Made by a program: the position numbers and the translations under genes
Shown here: piece by piece, positions 7,181 to 16,361 of the stretch
Position numbering within the stretch: position 1 is the first letter of the stretch
Layout of the letters: each line of letters begins with the position of its first letter
Origin: Paenibacillus azoreducens
GTDB lineage: Bacteria; Bacillota; Bacilli; Paenibacillales; Paenibacillaceae
Length of the DNA: 64,000 bases
Assembly: GCF_021654775.1 (NCBI RefSeq)
Contig: NZ_AP025343.1
Coordinates: forward strand, 6,353,501-6,417,500
Direction of reading: 5' to 3'
The notes under the pieces: generated by a model
Databases searched by the model: none
The model's input: only the letters and a program-made list of their open reading frames with translations
What the model was told of the DNA's origin: nothing

Positions 7181-8228
7181 ACGCCCTGTTCCCAAACTGT
7201 CCAGCATCGACGAGTTGTTATTGCTATCGGAGCAGACTCAAACTCCCCTTGAGCAAACTGGCGGAATCCAAACTATACCCATCAGCAAAATCAGAATGTA
7301 TAAAAACCATCCGTTCCGCTTGTATGACGGTGAGCGATTGGCGGATATGGTGAGCAGCATTGAAAGCAACGGTATTCTTGTCCCGGTCATTCTGCGGAAA
7401 ATCGAAGCCGATGAGAATGGCTGTGACCACGAAATGCTGGCCGGACATAACCGGATGAACGCGGCGCAATTGCTGGGGCTTGAACAACTGCCCGCTATTG
7501 TGAAGGAAGGCCTAACCGATGTAGAAGCGCTCATGTATGTGGTTGAAACCAATGTTTTGCAGCGTTCCTTTTCGGATATGTTGCCATCCGAAAAAGCCAA
7601 GGTTCTTGCACTGCGCTATTCGGAAATGTTCTCCCAAGGCAAACGAAACGATATTATTCATGAACTTAAAATGCTTGAAAACCCGCAGTATGACAAGGAA
7701 AACGAAACTTCGGCCCTATTAGGGCACAAGTTGAAAAGTCGAGATATTGTCGCTCAAGAATACGGCCTATCCAAAAATACAGTCGCCCGCCTGCTTCGCA
7801 TCGACAAACTATCCCCTTCACTCAAGAAGCTGGTAGACGATGCGAGGATCGGACTATATCCTGCGGTCAGTCTTTCCTATCTAAATGAAACAGAACAGCA
7901 GGCTGTCCATGAGGTGCTGTCACAGAACGAATACAAGGTAGATATGAAAAAGGCAGAACTCCTGCGGGAATACTCCGGCCAATTAACAAACGAGCAAGCA
8001 GCCAGAATCTTGTCCGGCGAAGCCACACGCAAGCCGCGCAACAAAACGCCAGCACCCTTCAAGCTCAAACATAAGTTATATGCGAAATATTTTACCTCAA
8101 CCCATAAAGCAGCCGAAGTCGAGGAGATCATCGACAAGGCATTGGAAATGTATTTTTACCAACAACACCAACAAAATCCTGAATCCAATGAAAAAAAGGA
8201 GGACAACACCCATGAATCCGGTCTTTAA
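7170..8228 (+). CDS. parB: ParB family partition protein
   Basis: 352 residues. The N-terminal ParB/sulfiredoxin-like domain (about 34-130) includes PISKIRMYKNHPFRLY, LADMVSSIESNGILVPVILR and the CTP-binding AGHNRMNAAQLLG. The central helix-turn-helix (about 190-220) reads SRDIVAQEYGLSKNTVARLLRI, and the C-terminal part is a charged dimerisation region. It would bind parS-like sites and stimulate the ParA ATPase. It starts within the 3' end of parA (ATG at 7170 after AAGGAG), so the two are coupled. The length is typical for element-encoded ParB. Confidence 0.94.
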   Translation: MATKRPVPKLSSIDELLLLSEQTQTPLEQTGGIQTIPISKIRMYKNHPFRLYDGERLADMVSSIESNGILVPVILRKIEADENGCDHEMLAGHNRMNAAQLLGLEQLPAIVKEGLTDVEALMYVVETNVLQRSFSDMLPSEKAKVLALRYSEMFSQGKRNDIIHELKMLENPQYDKENETSALLGHKLKSRDIVAQEYGLSKNTVARLLRIDKLSPSLKKLVDDARIGLYPAVSLSYLNETEQQAVHEVLSQNEYKVDMKKAELLREYSGQLTNEQAARILSGEATRKPRNKTPAPFKLKHKLYAKYFTSTHKAAEVEEIIDKALEMYFYQQHQQNPESNEKKEDNTHESGL

Positions 8229-8664
8229 AGACATTGAGCATGAGCAATTCTATGAGGGCAATCTTCGAATGACTCACAGCCAACATGATCCGTATCGTCA
8301 GGCTTTCTTCTATGTCCTTGGCCTTACGCCGCAAACCCGCCAGCATATCCGCGACCTCTACGATTACGAAGAACAGGCAATTCGCTTGGAGGGTTTAGAA
8401 CAAGGCTGGCAGACCAGCACTTCTGTAAAAATGACCCGCCTCGCCTTTAATCTGTACAACGGCTATACCGGGGATGCTGAAATAGGCCGGGATCATCCCC
8501 GCCATTACAGTCCGTATCATCTATTCGACACCGGGCTGATGCCGTACTTCTTTGAAGCGATCAAGCTTCGTTATGCGGAATATACCCGTTCTCTGGAGCT
8601 GCCACACTTTGCATTTCCAACAACAGAGACAGAACCCTATGCTTCATATGAACACGAAGCCTGA
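8212..8664 (+). CDS. DUF6075-like conserved element protein
   Basis: 150 residues from the ATG at 8212 (MNPVFKDIEHEQFYEGNLRM), preceded by AAAAAGGAGG; the longer frame that overlaps parB lacks a good start. It is a soluble, aromatic-rich protein with HDPYRQAFFYVLGLTPQTR and a C-terminal YSPYHLFDTGLMPYFFEAIKLRY. This pattern matches the small proteins (DUF6075) found beside parB and the large helicase gene in Firmicutes conjugative elements. Its role is unknown; position suggests maintenance or early transfer. Confidence 0.7.
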   Translation: MNPVFKDIEHEQFYEGNLRMTHSQHDPYRQAFFYVLGLTPQTRQHIRDLYDYEEQAIRLEGLEQGWQTSTSVKMTRLAFNLYNGYTGDAEIGRDHPRHYSPYHLFDTGLMPYFFEAIKLRYAEYTRSLELPHFAFPTTETEPYASYEHEA

Positions 8665-8712
8665 GACATATAACGCCAGCCTGATTATTCTATTTGGAAA
8701 GGAGAGCCTGAC

Positions 8713-11700
8713 ATGAGCCGCATTTTGCCTTTGCGCCACCTGTACGCATCTGCTATTAGGGAGATCACATCCAGCGGGGACGACTGGCAACACTATCTGC
8801 ACTTTGCTGCATCCATCTACAAATACTCATTTGACAACAGCCTGCTCATTTACGCCCAACACCCGGACGCGACCATGCTGGCTCCCCTCCCACTATGGAA
8901 TGAGTTAGGCCGTTATGTGAAAAGGGGCGAAAAGAGCATTGCCGTCTGTGATTTCCAGCAAGGCACTCCGATACTAAGTCGTTTGTTCGATGTCAACCAA
9001 ACGACAGGCAGACAAGTCCCTGTCCTCTGGAGCCTGGAACAGCTTGATACCGATGAACTGGCTGGGCGGCTGACTTCCTACGATACGCTAAACCTCGCTA
9101 AAGCCATTTCGCAGCTTGTGCATGAAACTGTCCTTTCATCCTGGGAAGAGTGGCTGCAAGATATTGAGCATGACATTCACGATCATTTCCTAAGTAACAT
9201 CCCCTTGCTTGGACTAGAGCAACATATGGGCGACTTAATTGAAGACAGCGTTCGCTATCTCATCCATCGCCGCTGTCAGTTGCCTGAACCGAATCACACC
9301 GACTTTTCAACGATCACCCATTTTGATACTTTACCGCTTGCCGCACGTTTGGGCTATCAGGTGAACACTCACGCCCGCAGCTTGCTTACCGACATTGCTC
9401 GTTATGTAAAAATTATGGAACAGGAAAGGAGCCTGGCTCATGAATCATCCCGACAAACCGAAGTTGACGTACCACGAAATCGACGGACTGCTGTATCCGA
9501 ACCTGCACATCTCGAACGAAGCGACAACCGAACAGCAGCCCCTAGGAAAATTCGGTCGACTGGCGCTGAATCATCTACGGAATCATCACCCGCAACGCTT
9601 TCAGATTCTTCAAATGGAAGGCAACTTGATGAAGAAAATGCAGCAGGTCGAACAAGAGGCGCTGGAACGGATGGAGCAATTGACCGATCAACTGCTTCGC
9701 CTTCATCCCATGCCACAGACGGACGACACATTGAAAAGAGCACAGCATCTGAATCAGATCAAATCGACAGCCGAGGAACTGGTCATGAACGACATCATCC
9801 TGAAACCACGGTAACCGAAGCAAATCTCCCTTCTTCCCCATCATCCGAGCCGCCGATAAGCGGTTCTTTTTTTATGCCCAATGAAGGCTCAGTTCTTTCA
9901 GGAACACGAACAGGAGAAGATATGCTGGCCTATCTGCTAATCAGCGGCAGAGGCGCTATGTCCGGTAAACAGCGTATTTATCAGTTTGTATTGGATCATC
10001 ATCCCGTGAAAGCGCCTGATCTGATCGCTTTTCTAAAGCCGCTATATGGCATCGGCGGTGCCAGAAGAGATTTAGGTAGTGGATTGGTCGGCTACATGAC
10101 AGATAGTAAAGGCGTTCAGCTTTCCTGGCAGGATGTTTCCGGGTCACATGAAGAGCAATTTAAATGGAAAAAAGTCAGCGATACATTACTGCAACTGATC
10201 TCCCAGGGGCATTACGATGAACAATTTGCTCCTTTTCCGCCTGTAGAACCGGAATGGACGTTATTTGATTACGCCAACGAACAAGCAGACGTTGAAGAGG
10301 ACTCTGGAGAACTCGAAGGTCAGAACAATTTGCCCGAACTTACCGATAACCAGCTTCAAGACACTCGTTCCCTACTGGATACCAAAAACATTAGTGAAAA
10401 CTCTACTCTTTCTCCAGATTCTCAACGCAATCTCCCTACTGCGGTAAACTATCGTTTTCAAGCCGAGCAATCGCCTTATGTATCCGGTGCAAAGAGCAAA
10501 TATAAACGGAACGTGGAGGCTATTCGTCTACTCAAGCAATTGGAATCAGAGCAGCGGCAAGCGACTACAGAGGAACAACATATTTTAGCCGGTTATGTGG
10601 GCTGGGGCGGATTAGCGAATGCGTTCCACCCTAACGCGAATGGCTGGGAAACCGAATATACCGAATTAAAGCAGCTCCTGGGTGAAGACGAATATGCAGC
10701 AGCCCGTAACTCCACCATTACCGCCTTCTACACAGAGCAGTCCTTAATTCAGACCATCCATGCAACATTACAGCGTTTTGGCTTAACCTCCGGTGCTGGA
10801 CGCCGCTTGTTAGAGCCTTCTATGGGCAGCGGAAACTTCTTTTCTGTTATCCCACCGGAATGGGAAAATGCTGAACTTCACGGCGTGGAACTGGATTCGT
10901 TGACGGGACGCATTTCACGACAACTCTATCCCAAGGCAAACATCCACATCCAAGGATTTGAAACCATTGATTGGCGCGAACAGCGTTTTGATGCCATGTT
11001 CTCCAACATTCCCTTTCATAACATTCGCATCCATGATCGCCGCTACAGCAGCAGCCACTACATTCACGATTACTTTTTTATCCGTTCGCTGGACTTGCTC
11101 AAGCCTGGAGGCATCTTGGCTTTTATCGTCAGCAAAGGTACTATGGACAAACAAGACTCCAGTGTACGGCAGATCCTGGCACAGAAAGCGGAATTAATCG
11201 GGATGGTTCGCTTGCCGAATACTACCTTTCAATCGCTGGCCGGAGCTACAGTCACAACAGATATTGTATTTCTACAAAAACGGGAGTCCTCGCTCCCCCT
11301 CACTCAAGAAGACATGCCGGAATGGATTGAAATTGGTGAAACGGCTGACGGCGTGCCTGTCAATCGCTATTACCTGTCTCATCCTGAAATGCTGCTCGGA
11401 CAAATGAAATGGGATCGTGGCATGTACGGTGCAGAGAAAACCAGCGCATGTATTCCACATGAGGAACAGCCTCTGCTTCACTCCTTGGAGAAAGCACTTG
11501 GTACATTGCAAGCTCGCTTTCCTGACTTGCCAGAGCAAGTTACTCAAGAAAGCAACACCCGCTCCCCCCTCCTGCTGGATGAGGAAGAGGAGCCAATTCG
11601 AAAAGCGCCGCCTGGCACAAAAAACTTTACGTTTATTGTCGAACAGGAACGCATCTATTACTGTGAAAATGGTATTCTTCTCCCCCAAGACATCAAAGGC

Positions 11701-14700
11701 AGGAAGGCAGAGCGTATCAAAGGCTTATGCGCCATACGCGCGGCGCTTTTGGATGTAATTGAAATCCAATCCCGTGAATACGGTTATGAAGCAGAGGAAC
11801 TGAAGCAAGCCCAGTCCAGGCTGAATCACATCTATGACCGCTTTGCTCATCAATATGGAGCTATTAACGAACGGGCCAATACTTCTGCTTTTACCGACGA
11901 TGACCAACTGCCGCTGTTGCGCTCCATTGAAGATTTCACAGAAGATAAAACCTGGACAAAAGCCGCTATTTTCAGTCGTCCGACTATTCGAGTCAACGCC
12001 TTGCCGGAGCATACGGATGATCCGCTGGAAGCATTGCAAATTTGTCTGAACCACCGGCTGCGCATCGAACTGCCGTATATCGCCCATCTCTGCGGTAAAA
12101 CAACGGATGAAGTGCGGGAGGCGCTTGGTGAACGCATTTTCCAAAACCCGCAAGCCTATACAGGAGATGTAGATGAAGGCTGGGAGCTGGACGAAGAATA
12201 CTTGTCCGGCAACGTCAAAGACAAGCTCGCCTATGCTACGCTCAAAGCACAGGAGTACCCGGATGTATTTCAGCGCAATGTCGCTGCACTTACTCGTGTC
12301 CAACCTGCTCCACTGCTGCCGGGAGACATCGACTTCCGTATCGGCAGTCCCTGGATTCCAGTTAAAGTATATCGGGCATTTATGTATGAAACGTTTGGCA
12401 CGGCTCAAATCATGCAGGATTCGCAGACCATTGATGTAGACTATCTCGAATACACCAATACGTGGCGCGTATCCGGCAAACCCCTGGAAAGAGGCTCGAT
12501 TAAAGTTAACCAAACCTTCGGCACAGGGCGAGCCAACGCTTATGAGATTTTTGAAAGCAGCCTGAATCTGCAAAGCATTACCGTGCGTGATCCGTTCACT
12601 TATCTGGATGCGAACGGCAATGAGCAGATCAAGTATGTGGTCAATGCCAAAGAAACGATGATTGCCCGTGCCAAGCAGCAGCAGATGAAAGAAGCATTTG
12701 CCTCCTGGCTCTTTCAGGACAAGGAACGAGCCGATGCACTGCTCTCCATTTACAACGACAGATTCAATACGATTCGTCCCCGCACGTATGACGGCGATCA
12801 TCTGGTGTTTCAGGGAATGAATCAGGAAATGAGCCTGCGCAAGCATCAACGGGATGTGACAGCCCGTATTATTTATTCCGGTACAGCGCTTATGGCTCAT
12901 GAAGTCGGAGCCGGCAAAACGGCGGCGATGATCGCTGCAGGCATGTATTTAAGGCGTATTGGTGCGGTTCACAAGCCACTATACTGCGTACCCAATCACT
13001 TGACCGAGCAGTGGGCCAACGAATTTTTGCGCTTCTTCCCCTCTGCCAATGTGTTAGTGACCACGAAAAAGGATTTTAGCTTGGCTAACCGTCAGCGCTT
13101 CGTTTCCAAAATTGCCATGGGCAATTACGATGCCGTTATTATTGGTCATTCGCAATTCGAGAAAATCCCCATCTCCCGTGAGCGGCAGGAACAGCTCCTG
13201 CAAGATGAAATCCGCAACGTCTCCCGCATGATTAACCAGATGAAAAAAGAAAAAGGCGACAACTGGAGCATCAAGCAAATGGTTGTGTTTGAAAACAACC
13301 TGAAATCCCGCTTGGAACACCTGATGAATGAAAGTAAAAAAGACGACCTGCTCACCTTTGAACAACTTGGCGTGGATATGTTATTTGTCGATGAAGCCCA
13401 TGCCTACAAAAACTGCTTCACCTTTACCAAAATGCGCAATGTTGCTGGGATCGGCAAATCAAGCAGCCAACGGGCTATCGATATGCTGCTCAAATGCCAA
13501 TACTTGCAGGAGATGAACCAAGGACGTGGGGTCGTTTTTGCTACCGGCACACCCATTAGTAACAGCATGTCCGAGATGTACGTCATGCAGCGTTTTCTCC
13601 AACCTCACTTGCTGCAAAAGCTGGGACTAAACTTTTTCGATAATTGGGCTGCAACGTTTGGCGAGGTTGTTTCTTCCCTGGAGATTACACCCGAAGGCAG
13701 CGGCTATCGCATGAAATCCCGTTTTGCCAAGTTTCACAATTTGCCGGAGCTGATGAGCATGTTCCGTCTCGTTGCCGATATTCAAACCGCCGATATGCTC
13801 AAGCTCCCGGTTCCACTGCTGGAGGGAGATAAAGCCAGCGTCATCGTCAGTGACCGCTCCCCCTATCAAGAGCAGATGATGGATGAGTTCGTTGAACGAG
13901 CCGAAAAAATTCGGAACAATGAAGTCGATGCCAAAGAAGACAACATGCTCAAGCTGACTCATGAAGCCAAGCTCATGTCGATTGACCCGCGCCTGGTACA
14001 TGAAGATGCTCCCGTTGATCCAATGTCCAAGCTGAATCTTTGCATTAATAACGTATTTGATATTTGGCAGGAAACACAGGCGAATCGACTTACTCAGGTT
14101 ATATTCAGCGACAGCGGCACTCCAAAGTCAGGGCAGTTTAATGTGTATGATGAAATGAAATCCCAATTAGTTCTTCGCGGTATCCCGGAGCAGGAAATCG
14201 CCTTTATTCATGATGTAAATACGGACGCTGCACGGGAGGCTTTGTTCGAACAGGTGCGCCGCGGCGAAATCCGAATCCTGCTAGGCTCCACGCAAAAAAT
14301 GGGAACCGGGACGAATATACAGACGAAGCTCATCGCTGCCCATCATATCGACTGTCCGTGGCGTCCTTCCGACATCATTCAACGGGATGGCCGCATTCTG
14401 CGGCAAGGCAACCAAAATGAAACGGTGCGGATTTTCCGCTACGTGACCAAAGGAACCTTCGACTCTTATTTGTGGCAAATCCAGGAGCAAAAGCTGCGCT
14501 ACATCTCGCAAGTCATGACTGGCAGAAGCATTTCCCGCTCCTGTCAGGATGCCGATGAAACGGTACTGTCTGCGGCTGAAGTGAAGGCTGTTGCTGTGGG
14601 CAACCCGATGCTGGCGGAGAAGATGGAAGTGGACAATGAAGTCATCCGCCTCAAGCTGCTCAAAACAAACTGGCATAACGAGCAAGTCATGCTGGAACGG

Positions 14701-15306
14701 CAGCTCAGTCAGCATTATCCGCGAGTGCTGGCTTCCTGTGCGGAAAAGCTAGAGCAATATCAAGCAGATTGGAAGCTCGCTGAACAGCACCGACTCCAGG
14801 ACTTTTCAATCACCTTGGATGGCACAGTTTATGATGAGCGTCCTCAAGCAGGAGAAGTTCTGCTTCTCTTATCCAAAGTCACTCAACTGGAGCATCAGGC
14901 TGTAAAGGTAGGACAATTCAAAGGATTCGACATTCTGCTGTCCCGCTCCGGTTTTGAGCATGTACAACTTCGAGGAACGGCGACCTACACGGTTGAGCTT
15001 GGAGATTCAGCTCTAGGCAATATCAGCAGGCTGGAAAATTTACTGGAGAAAATTCCTGCCAAGATTGAGGCAACCAAACAGCAGCAACAAGATACCCTCC
15101 ACCAGATCGAGACCGCGAAGAAAGAAATCGGGAAGCCCTTTGAATTTGAAGATCGGCTAAGTCAATTTGTAGTGCGGCAGTCTGAGATTAACTCGGCGCT
15201 GGAGTTTAAGGAGTTACAGGGGCAAGAAATACTGAACGAGGAATCCGATGAAGAATTATTAACGGAATCAAGTCTAAACTGGAATGAGGATCATGAAAAA
15301 GAATAG
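8713..15306 (+). CDS. Giant N6-adenine methylase / SNF2-like helicase of a conjugative element
   Basis: 2197 residues. Domains in order: an ArdC-like N-terminal domain (about 10-235: YSFDNSLLIYAQHPDATM, KRGEKSIAV); a low-complexity Ser/Thr/Arg/Glu-rich linker (about 243-370) that coincides with a second gene in another frame; a conserved block (about 380-480); an N6-adenine DNA methylase (about 590-840; SAM motif LLEPSMGSGNFF, catalytic NIPF); and a superfamily-2 helicase in the C-terminal 800 residues (Walker A AHEVGAGKTAAM, DEAH in FVDEAHAYKN, ATGTPISNS, and IIQRDGRILRQGN). Such proteins are typical of Firmicutes conjugative elements and may protect incoming DNA from restriction and remodel it. 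No frameshift breaks the frame. Confidence 0.9.
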   Translation: MSRILPLRHLYASAIREITSSGDDWQHYLHFAASIYKYSFDNSLLIYAQHPDATMLAPLPLWNELGRYVKRGEKSIAVCDFQQGTPILSRLFDVNQTTGRQVPVLWSLEQLDTDELAGRLTSYDTLNLAKAISQLVHETVLSSWEEWLQDIEHDIHDHFLSNIPLLGLEQHMGDLIEDSVRYLIHRRCQLPEPNHTDFSTITHFDTLPLAARLGYQVNTHARSLLTDIARYVKIMEQERSLAHESSRQTEVDVPRNRRTAVSEPAHLERSDNRTAAPRKIRSTGAESSTESSPATLSDSSNGRQLDEENAAGRTRGAGTDGAIDRSTASPSSHATDGRHIEKSTASESDQIDSRGTGHERHHPETTVTEANLPSSPSSEPPISGSFFMPNEGSVLSGTRTGEDMLAYLLISGRGAMSGKQRIYQFVLDHHPVKAPDLIAFLKPLYGIGGARRDLGSGLVGYMTDSKGVQLSWQDVSGSHEEQFKWKKVSDTLLQLISQGHYDEQFAPFPPVEPEWTLFDYANEQADVEEDSGELEGQNNLPELTDNQLQDTRSLLDTKNISENSTLSPDSQRNLPTAVNYRFQAEQSPYVSGAKSKYKRNVEAIRLLKQLESEQRQATTEEQHILAGYVGWGGLANAFHPNANGWETEYTELKQLLGEDEYAAARNSTITAFYTEQSLIQTIHATLQRFGLTSGAGRRLLEPSMGSGNFFSVIPPEWENAELHGVELDSLTGRISRQLYPKANIHIQGFETIDWREQRFDAMFSNIPFHNIRIHDRRYSSSHYIHDYFFIRSLDLLKPGGILAFIVSKGTMDKQDSSVRQILAQKAELIGMVRLPNTTFQSLAGATVTTDIVFLQKRESSLPLTQEDMPEWIEIGETADGVPVNRYYLSHPEMLLGQMKWDRGMYGAEKTSACIPHEEQPLLHSLEKALGTLQARFPDLPEQVTQESNTRSPLLLDEEEEPIRKAPPGTKNFTFIVEQERIYYCENGILLPQDIKGRKAERIKGLCAIRAALLDVIEIQSREYGYEAEELKQAQSRLNHIYDRFAHQYGAINERANTSAFTDDDQLPLLRSIEDFTEDKTWTKAAIFSRPTIRVNALPEHTDDPLEALQICLNHRLRIELPYIAHLCGKTTDEVREALGERIFQNPQAYTGDVDEGWELDEEYLSGNVKDKLAYATLKAQEYPDVFQRNVAALTRVQPAPLLPGDIDFRIGSPWIPVKVYRAFMYETFGTAQIMQDSQTIDVDYLEYTNTWRVSGKPLERGSIKVNQTFGTGRANAYEIFESSLNLQSITVRDPFTYLDANGNEQIKYVVNAKETMIARAKQQQMKEAFASWLFQDKERADALLSIYNDRFNTIRPRTYDGDHLVFQGMNQEMSLRKHQRDVTARIIYSGTALMAHEVGAGKTAAMIAAGMYLRRIGAVHKPLYCVPNHLTEQWANEFLRFFPSANVLVTTKKDFSLANRQRFVSKIAMGNYDAVIIGHSQFEKIPISRERQEQLLQDEIRNVSRMINQMKKEKGDNWSIKQMVVFENNLKSRLEHLMNESKKDDLLTFEQLGVDMLFVDEAHAYKNCFTFTKMRNVAGIGKSSSQRAIDMLLKCQYLQEMNQGRGVVFATGTPISNSMSEMYVMQRFLQPHLLQKLGLNFFDNWAATFGEVVSSLEITPEGSGYRMKSRFAKFHNLPELMSMFRLVADIQTADMLKLPVPLLEGDKASVIVSDRSPYQEQMMDEFVERAEKIRNNEVDAKEDNMLKLTHEAKLMSIDPRLVHEDAPVDPMSKLNLCINNVFDIWQETQANRLTQVIFSDSGTPKSGQFNVYDEMKSQLVLRGIPEQEIAFIHDVNTDAAREALFEQVRRGEIRILLGSTQKMGTGTNIQTKLIAAHHIDCPWRPSDIIQRDGRILRQGNQNETVRIFRYVTKGTFDSYLWQIQEQKLRYISQVMTGRSISRSCQDADETVLSAAEVKAVAVGNPMLAEKMEVDNEVIRLKLLKTNWHNEQVMLERQLSQHYPRVLASCAEKLEQYQADWKLAEQHRLQDFSITLDGTVYDERPQAGEVLLLLSKVTQLEHQAVKVGQFKGFDILLSRSGFEHVQLRGTATYTVELGDSALGNISRLENLLEKIPAKIEATKQQQQDTLHQIETAKKEIGKPFEFEDRLSQFVVRQSEINSALEFKELQGQEILNEESDEELLTESSLNWNEDHEKE
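9440..9814 (+). CDS. TnpV-like protein nested in the giant helicase gene
   Basis: 124 residues in the +1 frame relative to the surrounding gene. It has its own ribosome site (GGAAAGGAG, 8 nt before the ATG). The sequence KLTYHEIDGLLYPNLHI, PLGKFGRLALNHLRNHH and the coiled-coil tail ending AEELVMNDIILKPR follow the pattern of transposon-encoded TnpV proteins, which usually run KLTYHEVDGLLYPDL and so on. The product is a plausible globular protein, whereas the same bases read in the large frame give only a Ser/Thr/Arg-rich linker. So the nested frame probably came first and the large frame runs through it. The function of TnpV is unknown. Confidence 0.72.
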   Translation: MNHPDKPKLTYHEIDGLLYPNLHISNEATTEQQPLGKFGRLALNHLRNHHPQRFQILQMEGNLMKKMQQVEQEALERMEQLTDQLLRLHPMPQTDDTLKRAQHLNQIKSTAEELVMNDIILKPR

Positions 15307-15428
15307 AGGTTGTGGTTTAAGCTTAGAACCAAACTTGCCTGTTCCACTTTATCTTCAATTTATTAGTTCAACCCGATATAATAAAAAGTACAAACCGCAC
15401 GTTACGCGGCAAAAGGAGCAATGGAATC

Positions 15429-16124
15429 ATGAAGGCAAAGTACCATATGACGGCAGAACAAAACATTTTTGTAGCCAAGCGAAACATCATTGATTATATC
15501 TGGAAGAGTGCCAAACTGGAGGGCTTCGCCGTTACCTATCCTGATACAGAAGCCATCTTTAATGGATTAAGCGTTCCTGGCATCAAGGTAAATGAAATTG
15601 TTGGCGTAAACAACTTGAAACATGCTTGGCAATTCATCTTGGGGAATCTCGATTATCCAATTGACTTGACCTATATCTGCAAAATCAACCAGTTGGTTGG
15701 AGGAGATAACCTGATTGTTCAAGCGGGTTATTTACGAAAAGTTCCCGTTTCTATTGGCGGTACAACATGGCGTCCCGACATGCCTGATGAAGACCAAATC
15801 AAAGATGAACTTGCCAAGATACTGGATATCGAAAGTCCTACAGACCGAGCCATTACCTTAATGCTGTATCTGATGAGAAAACAAATGTTCTTGGACGGAA
15901 ACAAACGGACTGCGATGCTCTCCGGCAATCAGGTAATGATTGCATCAGGTAGCGGGATTATTTCGATTCCTATTGAACATCAACGTACCTTTACTGGCTT
16001 ATTGGTACATTATTATGAAACAAATGATATGGAAGAAATAAAACAATTTGTATATGATTTTTGTATTGACGGCATTCAGTTTGACCCGATTCAAGAGCAA
16101 GATGAGCCTGATCTCGAACGTTAA
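15429..16124 (+). CDS. Fic/Doc-fold protein with altered catalytic motif
   Basis: 231 residues behind AAAAGGAG. The Fic core motif region reads MRKQMFLDGNKRTAML (about residues 149-164). The usual motif is H-x-F-x-[DE]-G-N-[GK]-R; here the catalytic His position is Gln (codon CAA). All other motif residues (F, D, G, N, K, R) are kept. Fic proteins with His transfer AMP or other phosphate groups onto proteins. Loss of His normally ends AMP transfer, so this may be an inactive or functionally changed family member. It lies just after the giant helicase gene and has its own terminator. No antitoxin partner is visible beside it. Confidence 0.82.
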   Translation: MKAKYHMTAEQNIFVAKRNIIDYIWKSAKLEGFAVTYPDTEAIFNGLSVPGIKVNEIVGVNNLKHAWQFILGNLDYPIDLTYICKINQLVGGDNLIVQAGYLRKVPVSIGGTTWRPDMPDEDQIKDELAKILDIESPTDRAITLMLYLMRKQMFLDGNKRTAMLSGNQVMIASGSGIISIPIEHQRTFTGLLVHYYETNDMEEIKQFVYDFCIDGIQFDPIQEQDEPDLER

Positions 16125-16130
16125 CAGCCC

Positions 16131-16168
16131 AAAGAGCCGCATTCACACCATTGATGCAGCTCTTTTTC
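16131..16168 (+). terminator. Terminator of the Fic-like gene
   Basis: AAAGAGC-CGCAT pairs with ATGC-A-GCTCTTT around TCACACCATTG and is followed by more T. It begins about 7 bp after the Fic stop codon. The remaining 190 bp up to the sigma-factor gene contain no frame I can support; a short stretch ending in GDRK looks like the tail of a lost gene. Confidence 0.65.
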
Positions 16169-16361
16169 GTTTCCTCCCATCACTATAGGGCAATGCAGGA
16201 GCAAGCAGTAATGGATGAATCGGAAGATGAGCAACAACCGGAAGACTTGGGAGATAGAAAGTAATGGAACACTAACCCATGATAAAAAAGAAAAACCGCT
16301 CCAAAGGAACGGATTTAGTAGGCTTGCTTGCGCCAATCTTCAATTATAAATGTGTCAAAAT

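Noticed and set aside
9438..9743. Minus-strand frame over the TnpV region
   Set aside because: Third overlapping frame with no start site and Ser/Arg-rich content; explained by the composition of the two plus-strand frames.
11725..12900. 391-codon minus-strand frame inside the giant helicase gene
   Set aside because: Lies opposite strongly conserved protein sequence; no start signal.
15284..15493. 69-codon frame between the helicase and Fic-like genes
   Set aside because: It overlaps both neighbours and lacks a ribosome site.
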